64,000 bases of DNA from contig JABHVW010000015.1 of NCBI GenBank assembly GCA_018658105.1, forward strand, positions 47,209 to 111,208. Direction: 5' to 3'. Origin of the DNA: Candidatus Peregrinibacteria bacterium. GTDB lineage: Bacteria > Patescibacteriota > Gracilibacteria > UBA1369 > 2-02-FULL-48-14. A model generated the notes under the pieces. That model had not been told where the DNA came from. It ran no database searches and saw nothing but the letters and a program-made list of their open reading frames with translations. The translations under genes and the position numbers were made by a program. Of this stretch, positions 51,585-58,560 are shown piece by piece. Positions within the stretch are counted from its first letter, which is position 1, and the number at the start of each line of letters is the position of its first letter.

Positions 51585-51724
51585 GAGCGCGTTAGAGGAC
51601 TCACCCAATACTTTGAATATCCACAAGGGACAATTCTAGACTGGACCGCTAAACGCGCTCCAGATTGACCAGAATTGATAGTATCCGAAGATACCGTGTA
51701 AATATTCATTATGTTTGGGTGAGT
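51585..51724. ncRNA. Candidate structured RNA or DNA: interlocking stems
   Basis: Stems: ACTCACCCAA/TTGGGTGAGT (51599-51608 with 51715-51724), GAATAT/ATATTC (51615, 51702), CAATTCT/AGAATTG (51631, 51671), CTGGA/TCCAG (51641, 51659) and GTATC-CGAA-GATAC (51681-51694; UUCG loop on the minus strand). GAGCGCGTTAG (51585-51595), outside the main stem, pairs with CTAAACGCGCTC (51649-51660) inside it, giving a pseudoknot. No known RNA family is recognised and the strand is uncertain. Confidence 0.5.
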
Positions 51725-52002
51725 ACTGCGAGTATAGCTTCAAGCTTATCCCACCACAAGTACCCCCCCCTTATCATCGTTTAGACCGTGTAAGAACAGG
51801 TTTTAAGCAGGCTTCAGGTTAGGAATGCAGTAAAAAGCTTTTTAACTTTCGAGCTTTTTTTATACTTTCTATAGTTTTATTACTTTTTCTATGGTTTGGC
51901 TCAATAAGTTTTCTGGACAAAGATTTATTTTTTTTCAGGTGCGGCGTTTTTCGCCGCAGTTTTATTAAAGTTAATAGTTTTATTATTATATCTTTAATAC
52001 AT

Positions 52003-52081
52003 TAACTCTATTTAACGACCCATTAACTCCAGTTAACGGTTTTCTATTAACTCCAGTTAACACCCATTAACTCAACTTAAC
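52003..52081. repeat. Four iteron-like dyads TTAACTCCAGTTAAC
   Basis: Fifteen-base palindromic units start at 52003, 52023, 52047 and 52067 (spacing 20, 24, 20 bp). The middle two are identical and the outer two differ at a few centre bases. An AT-rich stretch lies to the left and a winged-helix gene to the right. They may be iterons of a replication origin or an operator array. Confidence 0.75.
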
Positions 52082-52101
52082 AGCTCTTCACCATATCAAT
52101 A

Positions 52102-52479
52102 TTACCCCTCCTCTGAAAGCTCAACACCTCCATTCCATTCGAGCAGATCAACCTTTTCAGTTAGGCAGATAAATTTTCTGTTGGTTATATTTTCTTGTAT
52201 TCCAATAACAAATCCAGCTTCTTCTAGACGAGTAATTGCATAGCTAACTGATGCAGTAGATTTATAACCTAACATAGGCATTTCTTTCAATAGATGCCTA
52301 TAGTTTATCCAAGTATACAATTCGCCGTCCGATTCCGCACTAATAACTTTTCTAAGAACTTTTTTTGATGAAGATTCGCATAAACCTTGTATATAACCCA
52401 AGATTGCAGCATCTTTTATTCCAATTTCTGGAGCTATTTCTTGGAATAGCTTTTGGTTAATAAATATTGAGAATTTCAT
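52102..52479 (-). CDS. Winged-helix DNA-binding protein, possible replication initiator
   Basis: 125 residues. 'IKDAAILGYIQGLC', then 'YTWINYRHLLKEMPMLGYKSTASVSYAITRLEEAGFVIG' is a winged helix of the type found at the N-terminus of phage replisome organisers and plasmid initiators. There is no second domain. The gene ends 21 bp from the iteron array, which it could bind. It might be an initiator, a copy-control protein or a local regulator. Confidence 0.6.
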   Translation of the reverse strand: MKFSIFINQKLFQEIAPEIGIKDAAILGYIQGLCESSSKKVLRKVISAESDGELYTWINYRHLLKEMPMLGYKSTASVSYAITRLEEAGFVIGIQENITNRKFICLTEKVDLLEWNGGVELSEEG

Positions 52480-52656
52480 AATGAGTGGGGTTTTTGTAAA
52501 ACAAATAGATTAAGAAACCTTTCTAGTTTTAAATATTTAAAGTTTTAAGTGGGAGACAAATATGCCCCTGTGGACTCCACCCTTGGATTCCTGGAACAAC
52601 TATAATTTTGTTCACGCCTAAATAGAGTGTTGGCTTTGCTGATGCTATAAGCTCTT

Positions 52657-53046
52657 CTATTCCAAATTTTTAATAGGTTGTACTTCATTACGTTTTAATA
52701 GGGTATTAAATTTTTCGGTTACATTTTGTTCGATCAATAACCCCACCTCCTTATTTATTGGGTGGAAGCAGTCGATCTGTCCTTTTCTGGGGTAAACCAA
52801 GCGCATACCTTCTCCGTCTAGCCTGGAAAAGATGGCCACATTACCCACGTAGAATTTCTTGTCTACTACGAAGGAAGCGAAGCCAATGAGTCCATCCTTG
52901 GGTTTCACAGGAATAATGTTGATTTCCGAGATATTAATGACATTTTTCATATTGGTGTTACTTAAAAGGGCCCTTTTGATCTCCATCTGAAAGGAGTATT
53001 CGAACCGCATTCTCAAATGCGATTTGGTTTTCCTCTTCGTCTTCAC
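52657..53046 (-). CDS. spoVG: SpoVG family protein
   Basis: 129 residues. The core 'SEINIIPVKPKDGLIGFASFVVDKKFYVGNVAIFSRLDGEGMRLVYPRK' is a clear SpoVG domain, a nucleic-acid-binding regulator in Firmicutes, often also carried by phages and elements. 'CFHPINKEVGLLIEQNV' matches the C-terminal helix. An extra ~35 basic residues precede the domain, so an internal start (MKNVINISE) is possible. Its likely role is regulation of element genes. Confidence 0.88.
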   Translation of the reverse strand: MKTKRKTKSHLRMRFEYSFQMEIKRALLSNTNMKNVINISEINIIPVKPKDGLIGFASFVVDKKFYVGNVAIFSRLDGEGMRLVYPRKGQIDCFHPINKEVGLLIEQNVTEKFNTLLKRNEVQPIKNLE

Positions 53047-53197
53047 AAAAGACTACGGTGAAGTTGAGTTTTCGTTTAGCAGGTTTCCTCATGTTCATTA
53101 AATTTTGAGCGTGTTTGGAGACTATCTAAACAGGCGTAAAAAAATAATAAGACATAAAACCGACTTTATATCCCATGGCTAAAAGGGTGAGTTACCT

Positions 53198-53929
53198 CTA
53201 CCCTAAAAAGGTTTTTTTGAATCCTGATATTGTACTTCTAAAATCATCAGATGTGTAATCCCTCTTTTTCCCTAAAAGCTCTTTGGCTTTTGCTACTAAA
53301 GCAGATGACACCTTTGGTGGAATACCCTTAGGATGTTGTTTTTTTAGCTCCAGATACTTCTTCCTTAGGGCAAATTTCTCGTCAAAGAACTCAATAGGCT
53401 CCACTTGCTGGTATTCACAGGGTTCTTTAAATAAACCAGAATTCCATTCTGTAATTTGCTTAAACAAGTGCTGCAACTTTGGCTCGTTTAGTTTTTCTAT
53501 AAAAGTAATTTTTATTGTTTTTTCTCCACCATTTACTTCGAAGTCATATGGCAAAAAACGGTGCCTTTTCATAAGTACGTGTTGCAGCGGTTTGATCGGC
53601 AAATCAAAGTAATCAACTATTTTTTCCTGTATATGTGGGATCACTGTGCCCATTAAAAAAAGCGTGGCGGATTGACCATTCAATTCTTTAACCGTTCTAG
53701 TTTTTTTCTTTCCACTTGCTCCAATTATGATTTGCCCTTGTAAAACAGAGACTAAATATTCATTTTTCTTCAGTCCAAGCATACTTCTAGCTTCAGTGAC
53801 TCGATCGCTGCTTATTAGGAGCTTTTGAATTTTTTCTGATTCAGTTTTCATGGGTTTCATTACTTCTTCACACGTAAGTTTAAAGCACAAAGCTTCACGG
53901 CAAAAGGGTATCAGAACCATCTTCTCCAA
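53198..53929 (-). CDS. Hypothetical element protein
   Basis: 243 residues, soluble, basic. The first ~25 residues are Cys-containing and may precede the true start (MKPMKTESEKIQ, or MKTESEKIQ). No catalytic motif is recognised. The middle 'QGQIIIGASGKKKTRTVKEL' and 'FLPYDFEVNGGEKTIKITFIEKL' alternate strands and helices; the tail is Lys-rich. The gene precedes SpoVG in the same orientation by about 150 bp. Function unknown. Confidence 0.55.
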   Translation of the reverse strand: MEKMVLIPFCREALCFKLTCEEVMKPMKTESEKIQKLLISSDRVTEARSMLGLKKNEYLVSVLQGQIIIGASGKKKTRTVKELNGQSATLFLMGTVIPHIQEKIVDYFDLPIKPLQHVLMKRHRFLPYDFEVNGGEKTIKITFIEKLNEPKLQHLFKQITEWNSGLFKEPCEYQQVEPIEFFDEKFALRKKYLELKKQHPKGIPPKVSSALVAKAKELLGKKRDYTSDDFRSTISGFKKTFLG

Positions 53930-53946
53930 AAAACTGTACTCAATGC

Positions 53947-54540
53947 TTAAGAGGTCTGCTGAAACTTTTCATTAAGCCATTCTTTCATTTCTGGCCACCA
54001 TATTTCTGCTACGTCCTTTTCTTTTGGAAAATCCATTGAAACATCTTCTTGAAATTCGCGATCATTCGGCACTTCTACAGTTGAACCCCAGTATGGATTG
54101 CGCTTCAGAGACGGGATGGCAGGGTTTTCACTCACTGAATCAATATTGCCGTCTATGATTTCATTCTCTGTCTCCACCCAGGCATGCCTCCACCGAAAAA
54201 CCTCCTCACCATTATGGAAGTATCTTGCCTGGCCAATTACTGACCTTGCTTCGATACCAAGGTGGACCAATGCTCGTTCCAAAAGGTCTGCGAATTGGAT
54301 GCACATATCAGAACGTCCACCAAGACTTTCATCAACAAAAGCGGCTACTTTATCAAGAAGTAGTCTTCGCCTTTTGCTATCGAGTAGGTTCGATTCGTCA
54401 ATCAAGCTCGTTGATGGCTTGGGTCGTGACCCAGCTCTTTTTTGGGCTCGAATTCTATCTACATGCTGTCTAGCTTCTGGCAGCAGCAGGTTCAAGAATT
54501 CTTCAGCAGATAAGTTTACAGCAGGTGATATTTCTCTCAT
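53947..54540 (-). CDS. Transglutaminase-like cysteine protease superfamily protein
   Basis: 197 residues. A transglutaminase-like core at about 85-150 shows Cys in 'GRSDMCIQFADLLERALVHLGIEARSVIGQA', His in 'RWRHAWVETENE' and Asp in 'IIDGNIDSV', the Cys-His-Asp triad. The family includes proteases and peptide-linkage enzymes. No signal peptide is seen, so it is probably cytosolic. Its ATG overlaps the kinase TGA upstream (ATGA), suggesting a functional unit with the kinase and the GNAT. Confidence 0.78.
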   Translation of the reverse strand: MREISPAVNLSAEEFLNLLLPEARQHVDRIRAQKRAGSRPKPSTSLIDESNLLDSKRRRLLLDKVAAFVDESLGGRSDMCIQFADLLERALVHLGIEARSVIGQARYFHNGEEVFRWRHAWVETENEIIDGNIDSVSENPAIPSLKRNPYWGSTVEVPNDREFQEDVSMDFPKEKDVAEIWWPEMKEWLNEKFQQTS

Positions 54541-55124
54541 GAGTTCAAGGGAAATTGCTTAGAATTATCTAAAATATAGTCCGCATTTACTTTTGGCGAA
54601 AACTTTTCAAAGCATTGGAGATCATTCTTTTGCCAGATGCCCTCCCAGTATTCATCTTGCGGACAATTATATTCCTCTCGATCTCTTTTCTTGCCACGCT
54701 CAGTTGCTTCTTCAATTGGGCAATCTACCCAAATTGTATAAGAAAAATACTGCATCAGCTCTGGTCTCAAAAGACCTACACCTTCAACAATGAGAACACC
54801 TCTGTTTTTAAACGAGCGTTCTTTCCCTATAGAATTCTTTTCCCAGTCAAATTCATTGTAAGCAATCTCCTGTTCACCCAAAGTAAAGGGGGTTAAAACT
54901 TCCTTCTCTAGTCGTGAGTAGTCCATCACTTTCCATAGCTCGTAAGCTTCATGAACATTACTTTTAGAAAAAGAATCAATCCCTACTACTGGCGCATTCA
55001 ACTTTTTACCAAGCTTTATAGCAACTGTAGACTTACCAGAGCCACCAAACCCTGAGATTCCAATGATTATTGGCTTATCCAAAGTATTTATGCTTCCTGC
55101 GATTGAATCAAGTATTTGTTTCAT
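54537..55124 (-). CDS. Uridine kinase-like P-loop kinase
   Basis: 195 residues. Walker A 'GISGFGGSGKST' near residue 22-33, 'VVGIDSFSK' and 'GVLIVEGVGLL' are typical of the uridine/phosphoribulokinase branch. 'WVDCPIEEATERGKKRDREE' supplies the lid. Cytosolic. It stands between the GNAT (six bases upstream) and the transglutaminase-like gene (ATGA overlap), so the three are one operon. Substrate cannot be told; it may be a small metabolite or an antibiotic-like molecule. Confidence 0.85.
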   Translation of the reverse strand: MKQILDSIAGSINTLDKPIIIGISGFGGSGKSTVAIKLGKKLNAPVVGIDSFSKSNVHEAYELWKVMDYSRLEKEVLTPFTLGEQEIAYNEFDWEKNSIGKERSFKNRGVLIVEGVGLLRPELMQYFSYTIWVDCPIEEATERGKKRDREEYNCPQDEYWEGIWQKNDLQCFEKFSPKVNADYILDNSKQFPLNS

Positions 55125-55130
55125 GGTGAG

Positions 55131-55589
55131 TTATAAATCCTTTCCCATCAGTAATAAATATTTCTTAGGTTTATCTATAGTTTTGTAGCCTAAACGTTTG
55201 TATAGATTTTTGGAAGGATTGTCTGTAAAAACATGCAGCTGAACACTTTTCTTCTTTAATTTTTTTGCTTTGCGCTCAATCAACTCAAGTAATTTTGTAC
55301 CTACACCTTTCCCACGAATCAAACCTGATATCTGTAATTTATCAATATACAAGTTTTTGGGATTTATTGTCACCATATAGTAGCCAAGACGCTTATTATT
55401 CTTCGTAAGTACCTTTACTTTTTCAGGGTCAAACTCTCCTCTATATGCAGAGGGGCTCCATTGCCCTAGATGTTTAATAGCATAATGTTTCATATGCCTT
55501 TTTGTAATGCCATAACAAAATTTATAGTCCTGCCGAGTAGCGTTTCTAATCTTCAACTTATTGTCTCCAATTGTGATTTCCATGGACAT
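55131..55589 (-). CDS. GNAT family acetyltransferase
   Basis: 152 residues. The acetyl-CoA binding motif is 'KLQISGLIRGKGVGTKLLELIERKAKKL', followed by 'VQLHVFTDNPSKNLYKRLGYKTID', the usual GNAT C-terminus. The start could be the third codon (MEITIGDN). It is first in the GNAT-kinase-transglutaminase operon of element 2. The substrate is unknown; no peptide, ribosome or aminoglycoside signature is seen. Confidence 0.88.
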   Translation of the reverse strand: MSMEITIGDNKLKIRNATRQDYKFCYGITKRHMKHYAIKHLGQWSPSAYRGEFDPEKVKVLTKNNKRLGYYMVTINPKNLYIDKLQISGLIRGKGVGTKLLELIERKAKKLKKKSVQLHVFTDNPSKNLYKRLGYKTIDKPKKYLLLMGKDL

Positions 55590-55694
55590 TGTTCCTAGTA
55601 ATTTTTAAGCTAAGTAAATTTTATATTAGCTTCTTCCCTCAATGGGATTGTATCAGGTATTCCCATGTCCATTATATTTTACATCAAAGAACTG

Positions 55695-55768
55695 AAAGAA
55701 AACTGCTTCCCCCTGCGACAAAACCCAAATACAAACATAAAATAAGTTGAAAACATTGTGCTTCCATT
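55695..55768 (+). repeat. Direct repeat copy 1 (74 bp)
   Basis: Matches 57225-57298 at 67 of 74 positions by hand count, with the last ~39 bases ('acaaacataaaataagttgaaaacattg...ccatt') identical. The two copies flank a single gene exactly 1,530 bp apart. Confidence 0.9.
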
Positions 55769-55885
55769 GGCATTAAAAAGAACTAGACTTTTTGGCTTAC
55801 ATAAAGGCAAAAGCTGGATCTATTCAACATCAGCGCAAAGTTTTTAACTTAATTCTGTACAATTGCGACTTCAAACCTCAAGACC

Positions 55886-55914
55886 TTTACGGGGGCTAGC
55901 TTTTGTGTTATAAT
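55886..55914 (+). promoter_or_regulatory. Sigma70-type promoter
   Basis: TTTACG (55886-55891) and TATAAT (55909-55914), 17-bp spacer, same -35 variant as at 7487. It places the start at ATG 55942, not at the tracked 55903. Confidence 0.65.
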
Positions 55915-55941
55915 TGTCATAGCTCAATTACCAAAATAAAT

Positions 55942-57210
55942 ATGGCAACACAACACGAACAAAAATCTTTTACTGATCCTACAGCCTTTGTAGGCTCTCT
56001 GGTTGATATCTTGAATGTAGATGATGTGGAGGATTATTCTGCAGCATTGGATACTGTAGCTGGTCAATTAGAGGGACTAACTTCTCAAGGATTGCAAAGT
56101 TTAGTGCCTGTAATTGAAGCTAGAATGCAGTCTATGGAAGCTGTTCAGTTAAATTTGCAGGTTCGTGAAGGCACTCAGCCATTTAGAGCAAAAATAGCTG
56201 CTGCTTTGGCTAAGGTTTCTAGCAAGCCTAAATTTGAAGAAGAATATCATGATAACGAGATGCGGTTGGATAATTTACGTCATTTGCTTGATATGGTTAG
56301 AGGTGACATTGAATCGGCTGAATTTGATGAAGAAAGGCAAGCTCAAGATGCTCAATTTGCGAAAGAGAGACTTGTTTCTGAAGAACTTTCTACAGATTTA
56401 CATAGATTGGTTCTTTTTGGGGATGAAAATGTAGCTCCAACTGAAGATGGTTGGGGAATTATTATTGTAGATCGTAGTCTAGGAGAGGATGAAATGAGAA
56501 CTTTTATTCAGGCTAACGAAGCTGCTGCTTTACAACGTACTAGAGAAGTTGATGATATTTTAGGGCGAGTAGATGACCCGACTTTTGATCGAGATGCTAC
56601 TTTCTGCGTGTATGGTGCTGCTAATTTCAATGCGTATACAATGGAGAAAATGATTAGGTCAAAAGGGAATTTAGATGATATGCCAACATTGGATGAAGTT
56701 ACTACTCGTATGGCAGCAATTGAAGAAGCTATTCAAGGTAATTTTAGCGAATTGATTGACAGACTTCCTTACCCACAATGTAGTGTTGTTGTTGGTTTAT
56801 ATAGTGACACTTCATTTGCAAATGCAAGTTACTGGTTGACTGTTGATATCAATAAATCTGTTGAAGATAATATTGCGTTTGTTGCTTCTGTATTGGGGCG
56901 TCAGAATCCAGAAGAGGTTGAGGAGTTTTTAGTTGGACAAGGCTCTCAGGCTAAAACGGCCGAAAATATGCAACGGCAACTTTTGGATTATGCTTGTGCC
57001 ATGACCTGTAAAGAAGTTGATATTCCTTGGTTTGCTGTGGATAAAGGAGCTGAATCTCAAACACCAGCAGCAGATTCAAGGAGAGCTGGGGGTATTGTTT
57101 TGTTTGTAGACGAAAATGCTAGTCCTGAACAAGCTACTCAATTTATTCGCGATCATGCTGAAGAGTGGAAGCGACTAGATGCTGATCATAGAGCTAGTTT
57201 GGCTGGATAA
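55942..57210 (+). CDS. Hypothetical protein on a repeat-flanked cassette
   Basis: About 422 residues from MATQHEQKSF; the tracked start lies inside the promoter. Soluble, acidic, mostly helical, with no recognised motif. A central segment ('YSDTSFANASYWLTVDINKSVEDNIAFVASVLGRQNP') and a closing 'GGIVLFVDENASPEQATQFIRDHAEEWKRL' echo an earlier 'GWGIIIVDRSLGEDEMRTFIQANEAAAL', which suggests an internal duplication. Promoter and leader look like those of host genes, yet it lies inside element 2 between 74-bp direct repeats. Confidence 0.65.
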   Translation: MATQHEQKSFTDPTAFVGSLVDILNVDDVEDYSAALDTVAGQLEGLTSQGLQSLVPVIEARMQSMEAVQLNLQVREGTQPFRAKIAAALAKVSSKPKFEEEYHDNEMRLDNLRHLLDMVRGDIESAEFDEERQAQDAQFAKERLVSEELSTDLHRLVLFGDENVAPTEDGWGIIIVDRSLGEDEMRTFIQANEAAALQRTREVDDILGRVDDPTFDRDATFCVYGAANFNAYTMEKMIRSKGNLDDMPTLDEVTTRMAAIEEAIQGNFSELIDRLPYPQCSVVVGLYSDTSFANASYWLTVDINKSVEDNIAFVASVLGRQNPEEVEEFLVGQGSQAKTAENMQRQLLDYACAMTCKEVDIPWFAVDKGAESQTPAADSRRAGGIVLFVDENASPEQATQFIRDHAEEWKRLDADHRASLAG

Positions 57211-57224
57211 AGCTGCTCTGAACA

Positions 57225-57298
57225 AAAGAAAACTGCTTCCCTTCGCGGGAAAACCCGAACACAAACATAAAATAAGTTGAAAACATTGTGCTTCCATT
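57225..57298 (+). repeat. Direct repeat copy 2 (74 bp)
   Basis: Second copy of the 55695-55768 repeat, 14 bp after the gene's stop. This copy forms a TTCG.GGG/CCCGAA hairpin that the first copy lacks, and a CCATT/AATGG stem follows. Confidence 0.9.
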
Positions 57299-57450
57299 TT
57301 TAATGGAGCCCGAAGGGTGCCAGTGAAAATGGATGTATTCTGAACAGAGGCGAACGTAGTTCGAAGCTGGCTAGGAACGAGAGTCGCGGGGGAGCTTGCT
57401 CACCCATGACCGAGTGACGACGACAGTGCAAGTTGAACAAAGTGAAACTT
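57299..57450. other. Right-end arm of element 2, rich in hairpins
   Basis: No gene. Short inverted repeats follow one another: CGAAC-gta-GTTCG (about 57352), GGGgGAGC-tt-GCTCaCCC (about 57389) and AAGTT...AACTT (about 57430). They may be recombinase-binding arm structure or a short RNA. On the minus strand the last 51 bases would code the alternative integrase tail in the circle. Confidence 0.5.
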
Positions 57451-57470
57451 ACTCTGGTAGATGGCTCCAT
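57451..57470. other. Right attachment site of element 2
   Basis: Perfect 20-bp copy of the tRNA-Thr 3' end (ACTCTGGTAGATGGCTCCAT). A hairpin with T-run (CCaACC-gtg-GGTGG-TTTT, 57481-57497) follows and is probably the original tRNA terminator. Confidence 0.88.
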
Positions 57471-57480
57471 TTTGAAGTGG

Positions 57481-57498
57481 CCAACCGTGGGTGGTTTT
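57481..57498 (+). terminator. Hairpin beyond the element 2 boundary, probable former tRNA-Thr terminator
   Basis: CC-A-ACC pairs with GGT-GG around gtg, one bulged A, then TTTT. It also ends the convergent 57497-58483 gene region. Confidence 0.5.
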
Positions 57499-58483
57499 AT
57501 GAAATAATTTCTTTAACACGCCGCCCCATATCATCTTGTAGTTCATGGACTTTGGCCTGATTTAGCCTTAATACAGGGACATCTCCAGTTTTTTTATTTA
57601 TTGTGCTCTGCTGCTTTAAATCTGCATCCCATCCAAGTGCCTTCAAAACTGCCATGTAACTTTCTGCACAGACATTTGCCAATTCTGGGCTTGCCTGGCC
57701 TGGCAAACGGACTCTGTAGAAAGCTCCTTCTTTTGTTCCATTTAAACTTAAATATACCTGCATGAAATCCATCATTAAACTGCGTGCCAAAAGAGCCTCC
57801 CTTCTTTCCTTTGCATCTAGGCTGTTTTCAGCAAGTTCAAAAAGGTGAGGGAAGGGCCTTTGCCTTTGATCTTCCCAAGCACCTTCATTGGCTAGATGCA
57901 AAAGGCGAGCCAAAGCCATTTCTGGTCTCATCATAAATTTACTCTTGTTTTTCACTTCACTACTAGCGAGCCATCCACGCTTTGCTAAGTGCTCTACCAA
58001 AGGTAGAAAAGTGGCTCTTTGCTGATCATTACTTCGCTTTAATGTTTCCATGTTGAATGTCTGACGACCTCTGACTTTTCGAGTCGAGCCAGAAGAATGG
58101 TGAACTGCGCATAGCAGCGCTATGAGTTCAAAATGTGGATTGTTTGCGTCAAAATCTGCCAAGGCATCAAAAAGAATATGTGGCTCTGGCTGCAGCAAAT
58201 TAGGCGAAGTAGTTGGGAATAAGCCATAATCATGTAATTGCCATAGTTGAGGCACTGGCTTAGGTGGATTTCCTAGCTGGACTCTTTTTGCCCATTTTTG
58301 TTCACGCTTATAGTCATTGCTGTGTGTTGGACCATATCTCCTTGCAAAATCTGCAGGCCTAATATTACGAGCAACTACGTTAGGATAATGCTCTCTATAT
58401 CTTTCCAGACTTGCAGTTCCACCAACATATGTAGCTGCAATGTCAGCAGGACTTATTTGAAAATCTTTTAGTCTTTCATTCAT
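57497..58483 (-). CDS. Hypothetical protein next to the element 2 boundary
   Basis: 328 residues, soluble. The N-terminal region contains 'RPADFARRYGPTHSNDYKREQKWAKRVQLGNPPKPVPQLW', then a helical middle with 'HFELIALLCAVHHSSGSTRKVRGRQTF'. Pro/Trp-rich start and polar C-terminus; no known motif is recognised. It is the first host gene after element 2 and is divergent from murB. Host-like codon use suggests it is not part of the element. Confidence 0.6.
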   Translation of the reverse strand: MNERLKDFQISPADIAATYVGGTASLERYREHYPNVVARNIRPADFARRYGPTHSNDYKREQKWAKRVQLGNPPKPVPQLWQLHDYGLFPTTSPNLLQPEPHILFDALADFDANNPHFELIALLCAVHHSSGSTRKVRGRQTFNMETLKRSNDQQRATFLPLVEHLAKRGWLASSEVKNKSKFMMRPEMALARLLHLANEGAWEDQRQRPFPHLFELAENSLDAKERREALLARSLMMDFMQVYLSLNGTKEGAFYRVRLPGQASPELANVCAESYMAVLKALGWDADLKQQSTINKKTGDVPVLRLNQAKVHELQDDMGRRVKEIIS

Positions 58484-58560
58484 ATTTAGATAGATAGCAT
58501 AGGTGATTTTTACTATTTGTCAAGCTTGACTCTTCTGGTGAGTCGGGGAAGAATGGGTGT

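Larger units (their letters stand above)
51569..52101. other. Noncoding region: interlocking inverted repeats, terminators and iterons
   Basis: 533 bp without a gene. It contains the structured region 51585-51724, a near-palindrome 'atagcttcaagcttat' (about 51733), a hairpin terminator AAAAAGCT...AGCTTTTTTT (about 51834-51867), a second hairpin TGCGGCG-ttttt-CGCCGCA (about 51940-51958), an AT-rich stretch (51960-52000) and four dyad repeats. The content fits a replication or transfer origin, or a free RNA followed by terminators. Confidence 0.55.
55590..55941. other. Intergenic region with a 74-bp repeat copy and promoter
   Basis: Between the divergent GNAT gene and the 55942 gene. It holds the first copy of the 74-bp direct repeat (55695-55768) and a TTTACG/TATAAT promoter (55886-55914). 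Otherwise nothing is seen. Confidence 0.6.
44504..57470. mobile_element. Element 2: tRNA-Thr-integrated mobile element with TIR defence cargo
   Basis: About 13 kb bounded by perfect 20-bp direct repeats of the tRNA 3' end. Left to right it contains serine recombinase, TOPRIM protein, LexA-like repressor, the three-gene TIR operon, tyrosine recombinase, small hypotheticals, interlocking inverted repeats, four iteron-like dyads with a winged-helix gene, SpoVG, a hypothetical, transglutaminase-like protein, kinase, GNAT, and a host-like gene flanked by 74-bp direct repeats. No structural phage or conjugation genes are seen. Confidence 0.87.

Noticed and set aside
52003-52081. CRISPR array
   Set aside because: Units are 15-bp dyads with spacers of 5-9 bp; no cas genes anywhere in the window. 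Iterons or operators fit better.
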